Shown: positions 17,196-26,361, counted from the first letter of the stretch. The stretch: 63,795 nt of DNA from an uncultured Chitinophaga sp. (GCF_946479755.1 NZ_CAMLHC010000040.1:1-63795); one strand, 5' to 3'. Made by a program: numbers and translations. The notes: generated by a model from the sequence alone, not told the origin.

Positions 17196-18467
17196 TCAAA
17201 ACACCTTGAATATTTCAAAGGCGTCTTTCTGCAGTTGCTCCCGGTGATCAGGGTGTGCTATGTTGATAAGCGCCTGTGCGCGTTGTTTCAGGTTTTTTCC
17301 GAGCAGGTGTGCGATCCCGTATTCTGTTACCACATAATGCACGTGTGCGCGGGTGGTGACAACGCTGGCGCCGGGTTGCAGGCGGGAAGCGATGCGGGAA
17401 ATGCCTTTAGACGTCACGGATGGAATGGCAATGATCGGTTTACCGCCGGCAGAGAGGGCAGCGCCCCGCATAAAATCCATCTGGCCGCCTACGCCGCTGT
17501 ATTGCCGGAACCCAATGGAATCGGCGCATACCTGTCCAAAGATATCGATTTCTATAGCACTATTGATAGCGGTCACCCTTGGGTTTTTACGTATAGTCGT
17601 GGGGTTATTGACGTATTCCACGTCCATCAGGCGGATGATAAGATTGTTATCCATAAAGTCGTACAGGCGGCGGCTGCCCATGGCAAAGCTGGATACCATC
17701 AGGCCAGGGTGGATGGCTTTGTAGCGGTTGTTGATGACACCTTTTTCCACCAGGTCGATGACGCCGTCGGAAAACATTTCCGTGTGGATGCCGAGGTCCT
17801 TATGGCTGTGCAGGCATTGCAGCACGGCGTTGGGGATACCGCCGATGCCCATCTGCAGGGTGGCGCGGTCTTCTATGAGAGAGGCCACATGTTTGCCGAT
17901 GGCCAGTTCTGTGGGACTGGGCGGGCGAACGGCCTGTGCATAAATGGGATAATCGGTAGCTACGGCAGCGGTGATGCGGGAGATATGGATCACGCCGTCG
18001 CCCAGTACCCGGGGCATATTGGGGTTTATTTCTGCGATGATGACGCGGGCGGTATCGATGGCGGCTTTGGACACGTCGCAGGATACGCCGAGCGTGCAGT
18101 AGCCGTTCCTGTCCGGCGGAGACACGGTAATGAGCGCCACATCGATCGCGGGCTCCAGGGTGCGGAAGTAGCGGGGCACTTCACTGAGGAACATGGGGAT
18201 ATAGTTGGCCCTTCCTTCATTGACAGCCTGGCGGATATTTTTACCGACAAAGAAAGTATCGATCTCAAAAGCATGGGCATGTTCGGGGGAAGCATAGGGG
18301 GCGTCCCATTCGGTGTGGATGCTTACCAGCCGGACATTTTTCAGTTCGTGGCTGCTGTGGGACATGGCTTTTACCAGCTCCCGCGGGGTGGCTGCTGCAG
18401 TGTGGATAAAAACGGTTTGGCCGGAGCGGATCTGTTGTATGGCATCCTGGATAGTGGTGTAAGACAT
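17196..18467 (-). CDS. Acetyl-CoA hydrolase / 4-hydroxybutyrate CoA-transferase family enzyme
   Basis: Transfers CoA between short-chain acids through a glutamyl-CoA intermediate. The 423-aa product has the family fold: GQTVFIHTAAATPRELVKAM near residue 17, GIGGIPNAVLQCL and LGIHTEMFSDGVIDL with the catalytic Glu in HTEMF, SVTSKGISRIASRLQPGASV, and a C-terminal HYVVTEYGIAHLLGKNLKQR segment. Members act on acetate, 4-hydroxybutyrate, propionate or butyrate; the substrate here is not decidable. It is monocistronic, upstream of the LpxR gene by 33 bp on the same strand. Confidence 0.9.
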   Translation of the reverse strand: MSYTTIQDAIQQIRSGQTVFIHTAAATPRELVKAMSHSSHELKNVRLVSIHTEWDAPYASPEHAHAFEIDTFFVGKNIRQAVNEGRANYIPMFLSEVPRYFRTLEPAIDVALITVSPPDRNGYCTLGVSCDVSKAAIDTARVIIAEINPNMPRVLGDGVIHISRITAAVATDYPIYAQAVRPPSPTELAIGKHVASLIEDRATLQMGIGGIPNAVLQCLHSHKDLGIHTEMFSDGVIDLVEKGVINNRYKAIHPGLMVSSFAMGSRRLYDFMDNNLIIRLMDVEYVNNPTTIRKNPRVTAINSAIEIDIFGQVCADSIGFRQYSGVGGQMDFMRGAALSAGGKPIIAIPSVTSKGISRIASRLQPGASVVTTRAHVHYVVTEYGIAHLLGKNLKQRAQALINIAHPDHREQLQKDAFEIFKVF

Positions 18468-18612
18468 TCTCGTTGGTGTTGTTTGAGCAAATTTATCGAG
18501 CGTTTGATAGATTATTTATGAGTAATATCATGTTGTATTTTTATATGCTGTTATTATCCAACAACCGGCCTTGTTTATTTGTTGGATAACCTGACACCAG
18601 AGCAGAAAACAA

Positions 18613-19113
18613 ATGGACACACTCGTTTACGAAATGGCTATCCCGGCGGATGCAACGGCCATCCGCGATCTCTCACTGTTAAGTTACGGTGAGTTTGCCG
18701 CCGTCATGGAGCCGGAGCACTGGCGGGCCATGCATAAGAACCAGTCGGATATGGATAATCTGACGGCGCTGATGGAGCAGGCGGGGACTTTCGTGTGCCG
18801 TTCGGGCGAAAGGCTGGTGGGCGTTGTGTTCCTGGTGCCTTCCGGTCAGGCTACCGCTATTTATCCGGCAGACTGGGCTTATATCCGCCGTTTGGGGGTG
18901 GACCCCGCCTTCCGCCGCATGGGCATTGGTCGCCGGTTGATGGAACTGGCCATCGAAGAGGCCCGGCGTTCGGGAGAAAAGATATTGGGCCTCCATACCA
19001 GCACTATGATGCCGGCAGCCCGGAAAATGTACGATGAGCTGGGTTTTTCGCTGATGAAGGAGCTGCAGCCGATACTGGGGCAGCAATACTGGCTGTACAA
19101 GATGGCCCTGTAA
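18613..19113 (+). CDS. GNAT family N-acetyltransferase
   Basis: A 166-aa acetyl-CoA-dependent acetyltransferase. The acetyl-CoA pyrophosphate-binding loop is seen as RRLGVDPAFRRMGIGRRLME (motif A, R-x-x-G-I-G), followed by LGLHTSTMMPAARKMYDELG, the typical motif B with the conserved Tyr. The N-terminal part begins with an ADATAIRDLS segment common to the family. The substrate is unknown. It is divergent from the CoA-transferase gene and 97 bp upstream of a sigma factor on the same strand. Confidence 0.88.
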   Translation: MDTLVYEMAIPADATAIRDLSLLSYGEFAAVMEPEHWRAMHKNQSDMDNLTALMEQAGTFVCRSGERLVGVVFLVPSGQATAIYPADWAYIRRLGVDPAFRRMGIGRRLMELAIEEARRSGEKILGLHTSTMMPAARKMYDELGFSLMKELQPILGQQYWLYKMAL

Positions 19114-19210
19114 AAAAAGTTGTCCATTTCAGCTTTTAATGTGAATAACTCACAGCGGCCTTAACGTACATATTTCATAAATTAGCAAGCTTAAATGTAA
19201 GCACAACTGT

Positions 19211-19723
19211 TTGCGGAGAGATCTGACACATATAAGTGAGCAAATGCTTATAGAACGACTGACGTTAGGTGATCCCGCGGCAAAAGAGCTGTTATATGAC
19301 CGATACGCCGGGGCACTGTATGGAGTTGTCTTACAATTGGTGCCTATAAAAGATAGGGCCAATGATGTTATCGTAAAGGTTTTTGCGTGGGCGTTCCATC
19401 ATATCAATGCGTTCCACTCTTCAGGCTTCCGCACTTTATTTGCCTGGTTATTACGTAAAACGAGGGAGCTGGCCATTAAGGAAGCCATCCCGGAAACGGC
19501 GCTCACAGGGACAGAGCTGATGAAGAAAGAAGAAGGTATCCTGCAACAGTTCTATATCATACTGCCGGCTTCAGAACAGCAGGTGTTCCGGCTGAGTTAT
19601 TTTAAAGGTTTATCGATCACAACTATAGCCCGTATGCTGGCCATACCAGAAGGGCAGGTAAATGAAATACTGGGGGAAGCAATGAAAGCCTTCCGAAAAT
19701 TCTTAAAAGAACATTGGAACTAA
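19211..19723 (+). CDS. RNA polymerase sigma factor, ECF-type
   Basis: A 170-aa sigma-70-family protein that would direct RNA polymerase to a specific regulon. Region 2 is LTLGDPAAKELLYDRYAGAL and region 4 is the HTH LPASEQQVFRLSYFKGLSIT then TIARMLAIPEGQVNEILGEA. Region 2 is somewhat divergent. The frame begins at TTG 19211; ATG 19244 is an alternative that would trim the region preceding region 2. It overlaps the next gene by 10 bp, which fits a sigma/anti-sigma pair. Confidence 0.82.
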   Translation: MRRDLTHISEQMLIERLTLGDPAAKELLYDRYAGALYGVVLQLVPIKDRANDVIVKVFAWAFHHINAFHSSGFRTLFAWLLRKTRELAIKEAIPETALTGTELMKKEEGILQQFYIILPASEQQVFRLSYFKGLSITTIARMLAIPEGQVNEILGEAMKAFRKFLKEHWN

Positions 19724-20190
19724 AATTTTATATCGAAAGCGGCATCATCGAATCTTATGTGCTGGGCCTCGCTTCCGAAACGGAAGTAGAGGAACTGGAA
19801 CACATGAGAAAACTGTTTCCTGAACTGGACACAGAGGTGGAACTGGCGGAACGCCGGCTGGAAAAAGCCTGCTTCGACGAAGCCGTACTGCCGCCTGTGG
19901 AAATACGGGAACGGGTACTCCAGAAAGTACGCTGGGAATACGCCGGCGCCCAGGCAGACGCACAGTCCAACTATACGTTTATCAATATCCAGCCTAAAGA
20001 CGGAAGCCATATCTCGGTTCATCGCTGGTGGAAAATATTCTTCATCATTATTTTTATCCTGTCCAAAATCTTTCTCTTTTTTGCCATCTTTTATTACCTG
20101 AAATACCGTCAGGAAAAAGAAAAACAAGAAGAAACCCCTGCTGTCACAGTGCTTATACATGAGCGAAAAGCAAATATTTTTTATATATAA
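19714..20190 (+). CDS. Membrane-anchored anti-sigma-like protein, TTG start
   Basis: A 158-aa protein with a cytoplasmic N-terminus (FYIESGIIESYVLGLASETE, then VEELEHMRKLFPELD), one membrane segment around residues 110-130 (WWKIFFIIIFILSKIFLFFA) and a short C-terminal tail. The SGIIESYVLG-x-x-E-E motif is the anti-sigma (RskA/zf-HC2-like) N-terminus in Bacteroidota but without Cys ligands. Start is TTG at 19714, overlapping the sigma stop; no ATG fits. Translation coupling with the sigma gene is likely. Its start region and layout match the next gene, a paralogue. Confidence 0.75.
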   Translation: MELKFYIESGIIESYVLGLASETEVEELEHMRKLFPELDTEVELAERRLEKACFDEAVLPPVEIRERVLQKVRWEYAGAQADAQSNYTFINIQPKDGSHISVHRWWKIFFIIIFILSKIFLFFAIFYYLKYRQEKEKQEETPAVTVLIHERKANIFYI

Positions 20191-20317
20191 TATAACCTGT
20201 GGCAAGCCGTTATTTAAATTATTTTCTCAATTTTACAATCCAACCGGCCGTCCCGGTTCGTAGATATTTTGTTTATCAATCATGTTTGATGGGTATGCGG
20301 TTTTTTAAATCATTGCT

Positions 20318-20809
20318 TTGGACTTAAAAAACTATATTGACAGTGGAGTAATTGAACGTTATTTACTCGGCCTTGCCACACCTGAGCAGGAGAGGGAACT
20401 AACGTACATGAGGAGGCTGCATCCTATACTCGAACAGGAGATCGCCGCAGCTGAATTGCGTATCGAAAATAATATCATGGCCGAAGCCGTGCCGCCGCCT
20501 GTCCAGCTGAAAGACAAAATCATGGAAGGCGCCCGGCGCCATAAGCACCAGGAATACTACTTCAAGCATTCCGACGATACCGGCGGGCAACAGCCGCCAC
20601 AAGACCCCGTTTACATCGATATCAGGCCCGGATGGAACCGCCAGATCACCGTCAGTATCTGGTGGCGCTGCGCGTTCCTGGCACTCTGTGTACTAACCAT
20701 GTCGCTGGCGGCCAGCACCTGGTATCTTTACAAGCGGACCAATCAGCTGGAAGATGTATTGATCCGGCTTAAAACCCCGGCAGAAGCCCTTTTGCCGGCC
20801 GGCCGCTGA
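20318..20809 (+). CDS. Second anti-sigma-like membrane protein, TTG start, paralogue of the preceding gene
   Basis: A 163-aa protein starting at TTG (LKNYIDSGVIERYLLGLATP after the first residues), with the motif MRRLHPILEQEIAAAELR and a membrane segment near residues 110-135 (WWRCAFLALCVLTMSLAA). It shares layout, start codon and the (Y)I-x-SG-x-IE-x-Y-x-LGLA motif with the gene at 19714, so it is a tandem duplicate that has diverged. The next protein-coding gene is not a sigma factor, so it may act on the same sigma as the first copy. Confidence 0.72.
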   Translation: MDLKNYIDSGVIERYLLGLATPEQERELTYMRRLHPILEQEIAAAELRIENNIMAEAVPPPVQLKDKIMEGARRHKHQEYYFKHSDDTGGQQPPQDPVYIDIRPGWNRQITVSIWWRCAFLALCVLTMSLAASTWYLYKRTNQLEDVLIRLKTPAEALLPAGR

Positions 20810-20940
20810 CCTTTCGTATATTCATTTGGTACGTTTCTTGTAAATGCTGAACTTGCCGCCGTATTCAGGCTGTTTTAAACCTTATCGTAGTACAGCTGTT
20901 GAATGCAGAGAAGGCATTAAAACATACAAATTATTATTCC

Positions 20941-21432
20941 ATGAAAAATTTATCATTCGCAGCATTGTTTTTGGCTCTGGTCGCAATCCTGGGTACTTCC
21001 TGCTCTCCCAAACAGGGCGTCACTACCAACATTAACAAAGGCGCTGTAAAAGGCAACTGGGTACTGACGGACATCCGTTATGAAGGTATTCCCGAAAACG
21101 CCAAAGTAACCGTTTTTGACGAGGCCAATGCCAAATGCTTCATCGGCAGCCAGTGGGTATTGCCAGACAATAATGCAAATGGTTCCTATACATTATCCTC
21201 CACCGCAGACGGCTGCAGCCCTGCTACGCAGAAAATTGTCTGGACAATCAGCAAACAGGGAAATGTCACCATGTTCGGTTTCAAAAAACTGTACTCCGGC
21301 GTAAAAGCTAAAAACGTAGCCGACGGCTACCTGATGGAATGTACAGAAGCCGGCAGCTCCATGACCTGGAGAGCCAATGTACCTTTTGAAGGTAAAACAG
21401 CCTCCATCATCTACACTTTACAGCGGAAATAA
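20941..21432 (+). CDS. Lipocalin-like lipoprotein
   Basis: A 163-aa exported lipoprotein with signal peptide and lipobox GTSC at about residue 20. The mature domain has KGNWVLTDIRYEGIP at the N-terminus and repeated short beta strands, with FIGSQWVLPDNNANGSYTL and MTWRANVPFEGKTASIIYTL, a pattern of the Bacteroidota lipocalin-like (META-like) family. The ATG at 20941 is chosen because the signal peptide starts there; the frame is open upstream. Ends before the terminator at 21458. Confidence 0.78.
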   Translation: MKNLSFAALFLALVAILGTSCSPKQGVTTNINKGAVKGNWVLTDIRYEGIPENAKVTVFDEANAKCFIGSQWVLPDNNANGSYTLSSTADGCSPATQKIVWTISKQGNVTMFGFKKLYSGVKAKNVADGYLMECTEAGSSMTWRANVPFEGKTASIIYTLQRK

Positions 21433-21457
21433 TTTTTTATCGTTTTATACGAAAGAC

Positions 21458-21490
21458 ATCCTGCCCGGTCATCTCCGGGCAGGATTTTTC
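21458..21490 (+). terminator. Terminator after the lipocalin-like gene
   Basis: 11-bp stem ATCCTGCCCGG/CCGGGCAGGAT (21458-21468 with 21475-21485), 6-nt loop, then TTTTTC. Confidence 0.88.
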
Positions 21491-21549
21491 ATTTATTGGT
21501 GTTCATAGATAATAGTATATTTAGATAAGGTTAAAAAACCAGACGAACT

Positions 21550-22299
21550 ATGAGCACGCAGCATTCCAACATCAAGTTTCTTGGCCACGCCAGTTTTCAG
21601 CTTACGACACCGGAAGGCCATATCATTCTCGTAGACCCCTGGTTTACCGGTAACCCGGCGCTGCCAGCCGATTATACCATCCCGGAACAAATTGACCTGA
21701 TCCTGATCACCCACGGCCACAGGGACCACCTCGACAGTAAAATCATTGACCTGATCCGGTCCCATTCCCCTAAAGTGATCGCCAATCCTATCGTCCGGCT
21801 CTTCCTGCAGGAGCAGGGCGTACCGGAGCATGTTTTTGAACAGATGAACGCCGGCGGCACCGTCTCCATCCTGCAAACGAAAGTCACCATGACCAACGCC
21901 TTCCACTTCGCACAGGTATGGCTCCCGGATGGAAAAATCGGGTACACCCACGCGGCCAACGGCTTTATCGTCTGGATGAGCGACGACGTTTCCATTTATT
22001 ATTCCGGAGATACTTCTGTTTTTGGCGATATGGCCCTGCTGGGAGAAATCTATGAACCCGATATCGCCATACTGCCCATCGGCGACCGCTTTACCATGGG
22101 GCCGCTCGAGGCTGCATTCGCCATCCGCCTGCTGAAAGTGAAACATGTGATTCCCTGTCATTACGGTACCATGCCTGCGCTCACGGGCACGCCTCAACGA
22201 CTGAAAGAACTGACGCAGGACCAGGAACGGCTGCAGATCCATGCCCTGAAAGCCGGTGAAGAACTTGATATGTCTCAACTACAGCTGCATAAACCGTAG
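21550..22299 (+). CDS. UPF0173-type metal-dependent hydrolase
   Basis: A 249-aa metallo-beta-lactamase-fold enzyme. The signature HxHxDH-like motif is THGHRDHLDS near residue 56, preceded by D-P-W-F and followed by a metal-ligand H in NAFHFAQVW and D in YYSGDTSVF, and C-terminal H in CHYGT. The order and GHASF-x-L N-terminus fit the UPF0173 family (YtkL-like), whose substrate is not known. It stands 34 bp before a GNAT gene on the same strand. Confidence 0.9.
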   Translation: MSTQHSNIKFLGHASFQLTTPEGHIILVDPWFTGNPALPADYTIPEQIDLILITHGHRDHLDSKIIDLIRSHSPKVIANPIVRLFLQEQGVPEHVFEQMNAGGTVSILQTKVTMTNAFHFAQVWLPDGKIGYTHAANGFIVWMSDDVSIYYSGDTSVFGDMALLGEIYEPDIAILPIGDRFTMGPLEAAFAIRLLKVKHVIPCHYGTMPALTGTPQRLKELTQDQERLQIHALKAGEELDMSQLQLHKP

Positions 22300-22333
22300 C
22301 TGTTCCCTGATATTTTTCTTTAATCATCCGTAT

Positions 22334-22852
22334 ATGTTACCCCTGACCACATCCCGTTTACTGGTATGCCCCTGCCGGCTGCCGCTGATCACAGCGATCT
22401 ATCTGCAGGACCCGCAGGCTGTCACACTGCTGAATGCCGACATTCCGCCCGAATGGCCCATGTCCGAACTGAAAGAACTGCTACCGCACCTGATTGAACA
22501 ATTACAACATGATCCCAAATCATTCCCCTGGTTACTATGGGCGATCGTATCCGCAACAGGCAAAACCGTTCTGGGAAACATCGGCTTTAAAGGCCGTCCC
22601 GACGAAAAAGGGATGGTGGAAATAGGCTATTCCCTGCTGCCACAGCACCGTAAGCAGGGGTATATGCAGGAAGCGGCTACTGCATTAATTGCATGGGCCT
22701 TTCAGCAGCCATTCGTAAAAAGTATCGAAGCGGAATGCGCAGTGGATAATATCGCTTCCCGGAAAGTGTTGCAGCGCCTCGGCATGCGGCAAACCGGCCT
22801 GCAGGACAACATGCTTCGCTGGCAACTGCTGAAAAAAGATTTCCTGTTATGA
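22334..22852 (+). CDS. GNAT family N-acetyltransferase (RimJ/RimL-like)
   Basis: A 172-aa protein. The N-terminus LTTSRLLVCPCRLPLITAIY resembles the TxRLxLRP start of RimJ-type acetyltransferases, then VLGNIGFKGRPDEKGMVEIG, YSLLPQHRKQGYMQEAATAL as the CoA-binding motif A and VDNIASRKVLQRLGMRQTG as motif B. ATG 22334 gives a family-like start. It ends flush against the convergent LysR gene with no gap. Confidence 0.87.
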   Translation: MLPLTTSRLLVCPCRLPLITAIYLQDPQAVTLLNADIPPEWPMSELKELLPHLIEQLQHDPKSFPWLLWAIVSATGKTVLGNIGFKGRPDEKGMVEIGYSLLPQHRKQGYMQEAATALIAWAFQQPFVKSIEAECAVDNIASRKVLQRLGMRQTGLQDNMLRWQLLKKDFLL

Positions 22853-23746
22853 TCAGGCTGTCATGTGCTGGCGGGCGAACTTGATGAAAAGCTGCGCCAG
22901 CTTATCCTGCAGCCCTTGCAGGTAGGTAAAGTGGAGTTTTCTTATCAGCTTAAAATTTTTGATGGGAAGCACCACAAACTCGCCGGCTTCCACTTCCCGC
23001 TGTACCGCCTGTAAGGAGATAAACGCTGCGCAGGAGGAATGGTGCACGTAGGATTTGATGCTCTCCGTGCTGCCCATGTACATGGCCACGTTCAGGTCTG
23101 TGATTTTCAGCTTCAGACGCTTCAGCTCATCGGTGATCACTTCCAGGGTACCGGAGCCGTGTTCCCGCATGAGTAGCGGAATGTTCCGCAACTCGCCGGC
23201 AGTAAGCGGCTCACCGCTGCCATAAGCATGCTTGGGATTTCCGATAAGCACTATTTCATCGCGGGCAAACTCTACATATTTCAGCAGCGGATTTTTGGAG
23301 CTGCCTTCTATGATGCCCAGCAAAATACTTTTTTCGAAAAGCGCCTGTTCTATCTGCTCCGTATTGCCGTTGGTCAGCGAGGTTTTCACATCCGGGTAAC
23401 GCTGGTTGAATTTGGCCAGCAACGGGGGAATGAGGTATTGTGCAATGGTGGTGCTGGCGCCGATGGCGAGCAGTCCGCCCTGCGTGTGTTTCAGCTGGTT
23501 GATTTCATACTCCAGGTTGCGGTAGTCCGTGAAAATAATTTCGGCGTGATGCATCACCAGCTGGCCGGCACGGGTAAGCTTGATGCGGTTGCCGATCCTT
23601 TCAAACAGGGCCATGCCCAGCTGCTGCTCCAGCTCATGAATATGTTTGGTGACGGCCGGCTGTGAAATATATAATTCTTCTGCGGCCTTGGTGAAACTGA
23701 GCCTCTTCGCAACGGTATGAAATACTCTGAGTCTGAAATCGAACAT
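22853..23746 (-). CDS. LysR-family transcriptional regulator
   Basis: A 297-aa regulator with an N-terminal winged HTH (LRVFHTVAKRLSFTKAAEEL, then YISQPAVTKHIHELEQQLG) and a periplasmic-binding-like effector domain with LAIGASTTIAQYLIPPLLAK and FARDEIVLIGNPKHAYG. The target genes are not obvious because the divergent neighbour is a short secreted-protein gene. The stop abuts the convergent GNAT stop. Confidence 0.93.
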   Translation of the reverse strand: MFDFRLRVFHTVAKRLSFTKAAEELYISQPAVTKHIHELEQQLGMALFERIGNRIKLTRAGQLVMHHAEIIFTDYRNLEYEINQLKHTQGGLLAIGASTTIAQYLIPPLLAKFNQRYPDVKTSLTNGNTEQIEQALFEKSILLGIIEGSSKNPLLKYVEFARDEIVLIGNPKHAYGSGEPLTAGELRNIPLLMREHGSGTLEVITDELKRLKLKITDLNVAMYMGSTESIKSYVHHSSCAAFISLQAVQREVEAGEFVVLPIKNFKLIRKLHFTYLQGLQDKLAQLFIKFARQHMTA

Positions 23747-23807
23747 GCAATAAAAGTAAGGTTTTTAGAGGGCAGTTGTTGGTTGTCAGCACTAAAGGTA
23801 AAAAAAT

Positions 23808-23841
23808 AAGGATTAAACTGCCGGAGGGCAGCTTAATCCTT
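23808..23841 (-). terminator. Terminator of the 113-aa secreted-protein gene
   Basis: Stem AAGGATTAA-x-CTGCC/GGCAG-x-TTAATCCTT (23808-23822 with 23827-23841) around GGAG, with a T-run on the minus strand (plus-strand A-run at 23800-23806). Confidence 0.8.
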
Positions 23842-23861
23842 ATAGGAAAAGGTGTTATGGA

Positions 23862-24203
23862 TCAGGCTTTTTTCTTTCCTGCGCTGGCATTATTTGATTT
23901 GTAGCGCATGTCAGGAGTACCGTCTTTCTTTTTCGGTCCTGCTGTTTCAGAGGTGCCTTTGTTTTCTTTGAAACGCTTGTCAGGCGCCCCGCTCTTGGTG
24001 AGGTGCGCTGTTTTTGCTGCCGGCGAAGCCTGGGCAGCAGGTTGGCCAGCATCCTTCTTAATGGTGGCGGCTTCTTTCTTAGCTGCCTTTTGCTCCGTTT
24101 TTACTTTGGTTTTAGCTTCTTTTTGGGTGGTGGCAGGGGCCTGGGCCATGGCAACAGTTAAGCCCATGAACATAGCCAAAACGCCGGTAAGCAACTTTTT
24201 CAT
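23862..24203 (-). CDS. Secreted Lys/Ala-rich protein with repeated G-x-PDxRYK motif
   Basis: A 113-aa protein with a cleaved signal peptide (ending VAMAQAP) and a mature part rich in K, A, T and E. Two related motifs, SGAPDKRFKENK and DGTPDMRYKSNN, occur 26 residues apart, each followed by N or K-rich sequence. I recognise this pattern as widespread in Bacteroidota small secreted proteins but not as a function. Its promoter region upstream is AT-rich; its own terminator is at 23808. Confidence 0.72.
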   Translation of the reverse strand: MKKLLTGVLAMFMGLTVAMAQAPATTQKEAKTKVKTEQKAAKKEAATIKKDAGQPAAQASPAAKTAHLTKSGAPDKRFKENKGTSETAGPKKKDGTPDMRYKSNNASAGKKKA

Positions 24204-24282
24204 AAGAAATATTTTACCAAAAATTAAGCTTTTTATAGATGATAAAACATGCCTGCCCCTATTTTTAAGCTACATTTAATAA

Positions 24283-26250
24283 TTAGTTTTTGTCCACCCA
24301 CATGCCGTTTTCACGGATCAGGCTGATCAATTCATCTACTGCCACATCGCTGTTCAGGCCGCGTTTTACCACTTCTTTGCCCCTGTACAGGGTGATTTTT
24401 CCTACACCGCTGCCCACGTAACCGAAGTCGGCATCTGCCATTTCCCCCGGACCGTTTACGATACAGCCCATGATAGCGATTTTCACGCCTTTCAGGTGAT
24501 GGGTGACCGCTCTGATGCGCGCGGTGGTTTCCTGCAGGTCAAACAGGGTTCGGCCGCAGGAAGGGCAGGAGATATACTCTGTTTTGGAGATGCGGGTGCG
24601 GGTAGCCTGAAGGATACCGAAAGCAACATTGTTGAGCAGGGATGCCTGTGCCGGCGCGGGGTCCTGGTTGGTGAGCCAGAGACCGTCGCCGAAGCCGTCC
24701 AGCAGGAGGGCGCCGGCTTCTGTGGCATGGTGGATCAGGTGCTCGTCTGCGGTGGCCTGCGGACTAACGCTGTGGATGATCACCGGTACCGTCAGCTGTT
24801 GGGCTGTCAGCAGGATGAAGAACCTTCTGATGCTGGCCATGGCGTTGCTGCCGGTAGCGTGAACGGCCAGGACAACGGTGCCGGCGACAGCGGGCTGTCC
24901 CAGCTGTTTCAGCAGGTCGCTGATATCGGCGGTATCGAGGTTGTCTGCATCAACGGCCACGAAGTTCTTTTTACCGGTTTGTCCGGCTGCTGCTGCGTCC
25001 AGGTAGGCGCGGGTACCGAAGTACGGCACATAAGCGGCTTTGTCGGCCAGCGTTTGCCACTGGCTGGCGTCTACCACCACCTGCAACGTGCCGGGCAGGG
25101 CAAAGGACGGCACCTGTGTGCCGGTATAAATATAATCGGCGGCGGCATCGGCGATGTTCCATTTATCGGAGGGTTCATCGTACGTATAGCCGATCGCGTT
25201 AAGGTCTGAAGGCTGTATGGTGGCCATGCTGCGGTAGTCTGCCACTACTACGGGCACCTGTTTGTCGCCGGTATTGTCTACGGTGGTGCTTTCCCTGCGT
25301 TTGTAGGAGAACGGTGAATAAGGCAGCGTGTCCAGTGGCCGGGTGGTGGCTGGTTTTTCCGTACGGGCGCCGCTGTAGCGTTTTACGATGTCGCGGCATA
25401 CGGGCAGCTCAAATTCAGGGTCTTCTGTCAGGGACACGCGGATGGTGTCGCCCACGCCGTCTTCCAGCAGGGTGCCGATACCGATGGCCGATTTGATACG
25501 GCCGTCTTCCCCGTCGCCGGCTTCTGTAACACCGAGGTGCAGCGGGTAGCAGTGGCCCAGCTCCTGGTGCATGGTTTGCACCAGCAGGCGGTAGGCCTGT
25601 ACCATCACCTGCGGGTTGCTGGCTTTCATGCTTAGCACGATATTACGGTACTGCAGGTCTTCCGCGATACGCAGGAATTCCATGGCGCTTTCCACCATGC
25701 CCATGGGCGTGTCGCCGTAGCGGCTCATGATACGGTCGCTGAGGGAGCCGTGGTTGGTGCCGATACGCATGGCGGTACCGTATTCCTTACAGATGCTGAC
25801 CAGGGGGGTGAAACGTTCCCGGATACGGTCTATTTCTTCCAGGTATTCGGCATCGGTATACTCGATGGTTTCAAACTTCTTTTTATCGATATAGTTACCG
25901 GGATTGATCCGTACTTTTTCCACGATGCGGGCCGCAATTTCGGCTGCATTGGGCGTAAAGTGTATATCTGCTACCAGCGGCGTGTGGTAACCCTGGCGAC
26001 GAAGCTCGTTTTTGATGTGCAACAGGTTCTCCGCTTCCTTTTTGCTGGGAGCGGTGATGCGGACCAGCTCAGCCCCCGCCTCAATACAACGGATGGCCTG
26101 GGCTACAGTGCCCGCGGTGTCCATCGTATCGGTGGTGGTCATGGTCTGGATACGGATAGGGTGGAAGTTGCCAATGAGAAGATCACCTACCTTTACTTCC
26201 AGTGTGGCCAGTCGCTTGTATTCTGTTAATGAGTTGCAATAAAGCTGCAT
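24283..26250 (-). CDS. ispG: (E)-4-hydroxy-3-methylbut-2-enyl-diphosphate synthase, long form
   Basis: Penultimate step of the MEP isoprenoid pathway, using a 4Fe-4S cluster. The 655-aa length is the long form with a large inserted domain, typical of Bacteroidota. N-terminal TIM barrel: PIRIQTMTTTDTMDTAGTVA, HTPLVADIHFTPNAAEIAA, RINPGNYIDKKKF, GTNHGSLSDRI. C-terminal cluster domain: YISCPSCGRTLFDLQ and GCIVNGPGEMADADFGYVG with the Cys ligands. It is monocistronic with a TAACTTTG-type box at 26273-26280. Confidence 0.96.
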   Translation of the reverse strand: MQLYCNSLTEYKRLATLEVKVGDLLIGNFHPIRIQTMTTTDTMDTAGTVAQAIRCIEAGAELVRITAPSKKEAENLLHIKNELRRQGYHTPLVADIHFTPNAAEIAARIVEKVRINPGNYIDKKKFETIEYTDAEYLEEIDRIRERFTPLVSICKEYGTAMRIGTNHGSLSDRIMSRYGDTPMGMVESAMEFLRIAEDLQYRNIVLSMKASNPQVMVQAYRLLVQTMHQELGHCYPLHLGVTEAGDGEDGRIKSAIGIGTLLEDGVGDTIRVSLTEDPEFELPVCRDIVKRYSGARTEKPATTRPLDTLPYSPFSYKRRESTTVDNTGDKQVPVVVADYRSMATIQPSDLNAIGYTYDEPSDKWNIADAAADYIYTGTQVPSFALPGTLQVVVDASQWQTLADKAAYVPYFGTRAYLDAAAAGQTGKKNFVAVDADNLDTADISDLLKQLGQPAVAGTVVLAVHATGSNAMASIRRFFILLTAQQLTVPVIIHSVSPQATADEHLIHHATEAGALLLDGFGDGLWLTNQDPAPAQASLLNNVAFGILQATRTRISKTEYISCPSCGRTLFDLQETTARIRAVTHHLKGVKIAIMGCIVNGPGEMADADFGYVGSGVGKITLYRGKEVVKRGLNSDVAVDELISLIRENGMWVDKN

Positions 26251-26272
26251 ACGTTTTTGTTTTCTGCAGGTG

Positions 26273-26280
26273 CAAAGTTA
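26273..26280 (-). promoter_or_regulatory. -7 box of ispG
   Basis: CAAAGTTA on the plus strand reads TAACTTTG on the minus strand, 23 bp before the ispG ATG (26250). Confidence 0.5.
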
Positions 26281-26361
26281 ATAAACCTGAGGGGCAATTA
26301 GCCCACACCTTAAAGCTACATTAAATTCCACGAACGGTGCCGTCAAAGAGAGCCATTCGTT

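Noticed and set aside
17193..18521. 442-aa plus-strand open frame over the CoA-transferase gene
   Set aside because: Antisense shadow of a conserved CoA-transferase.
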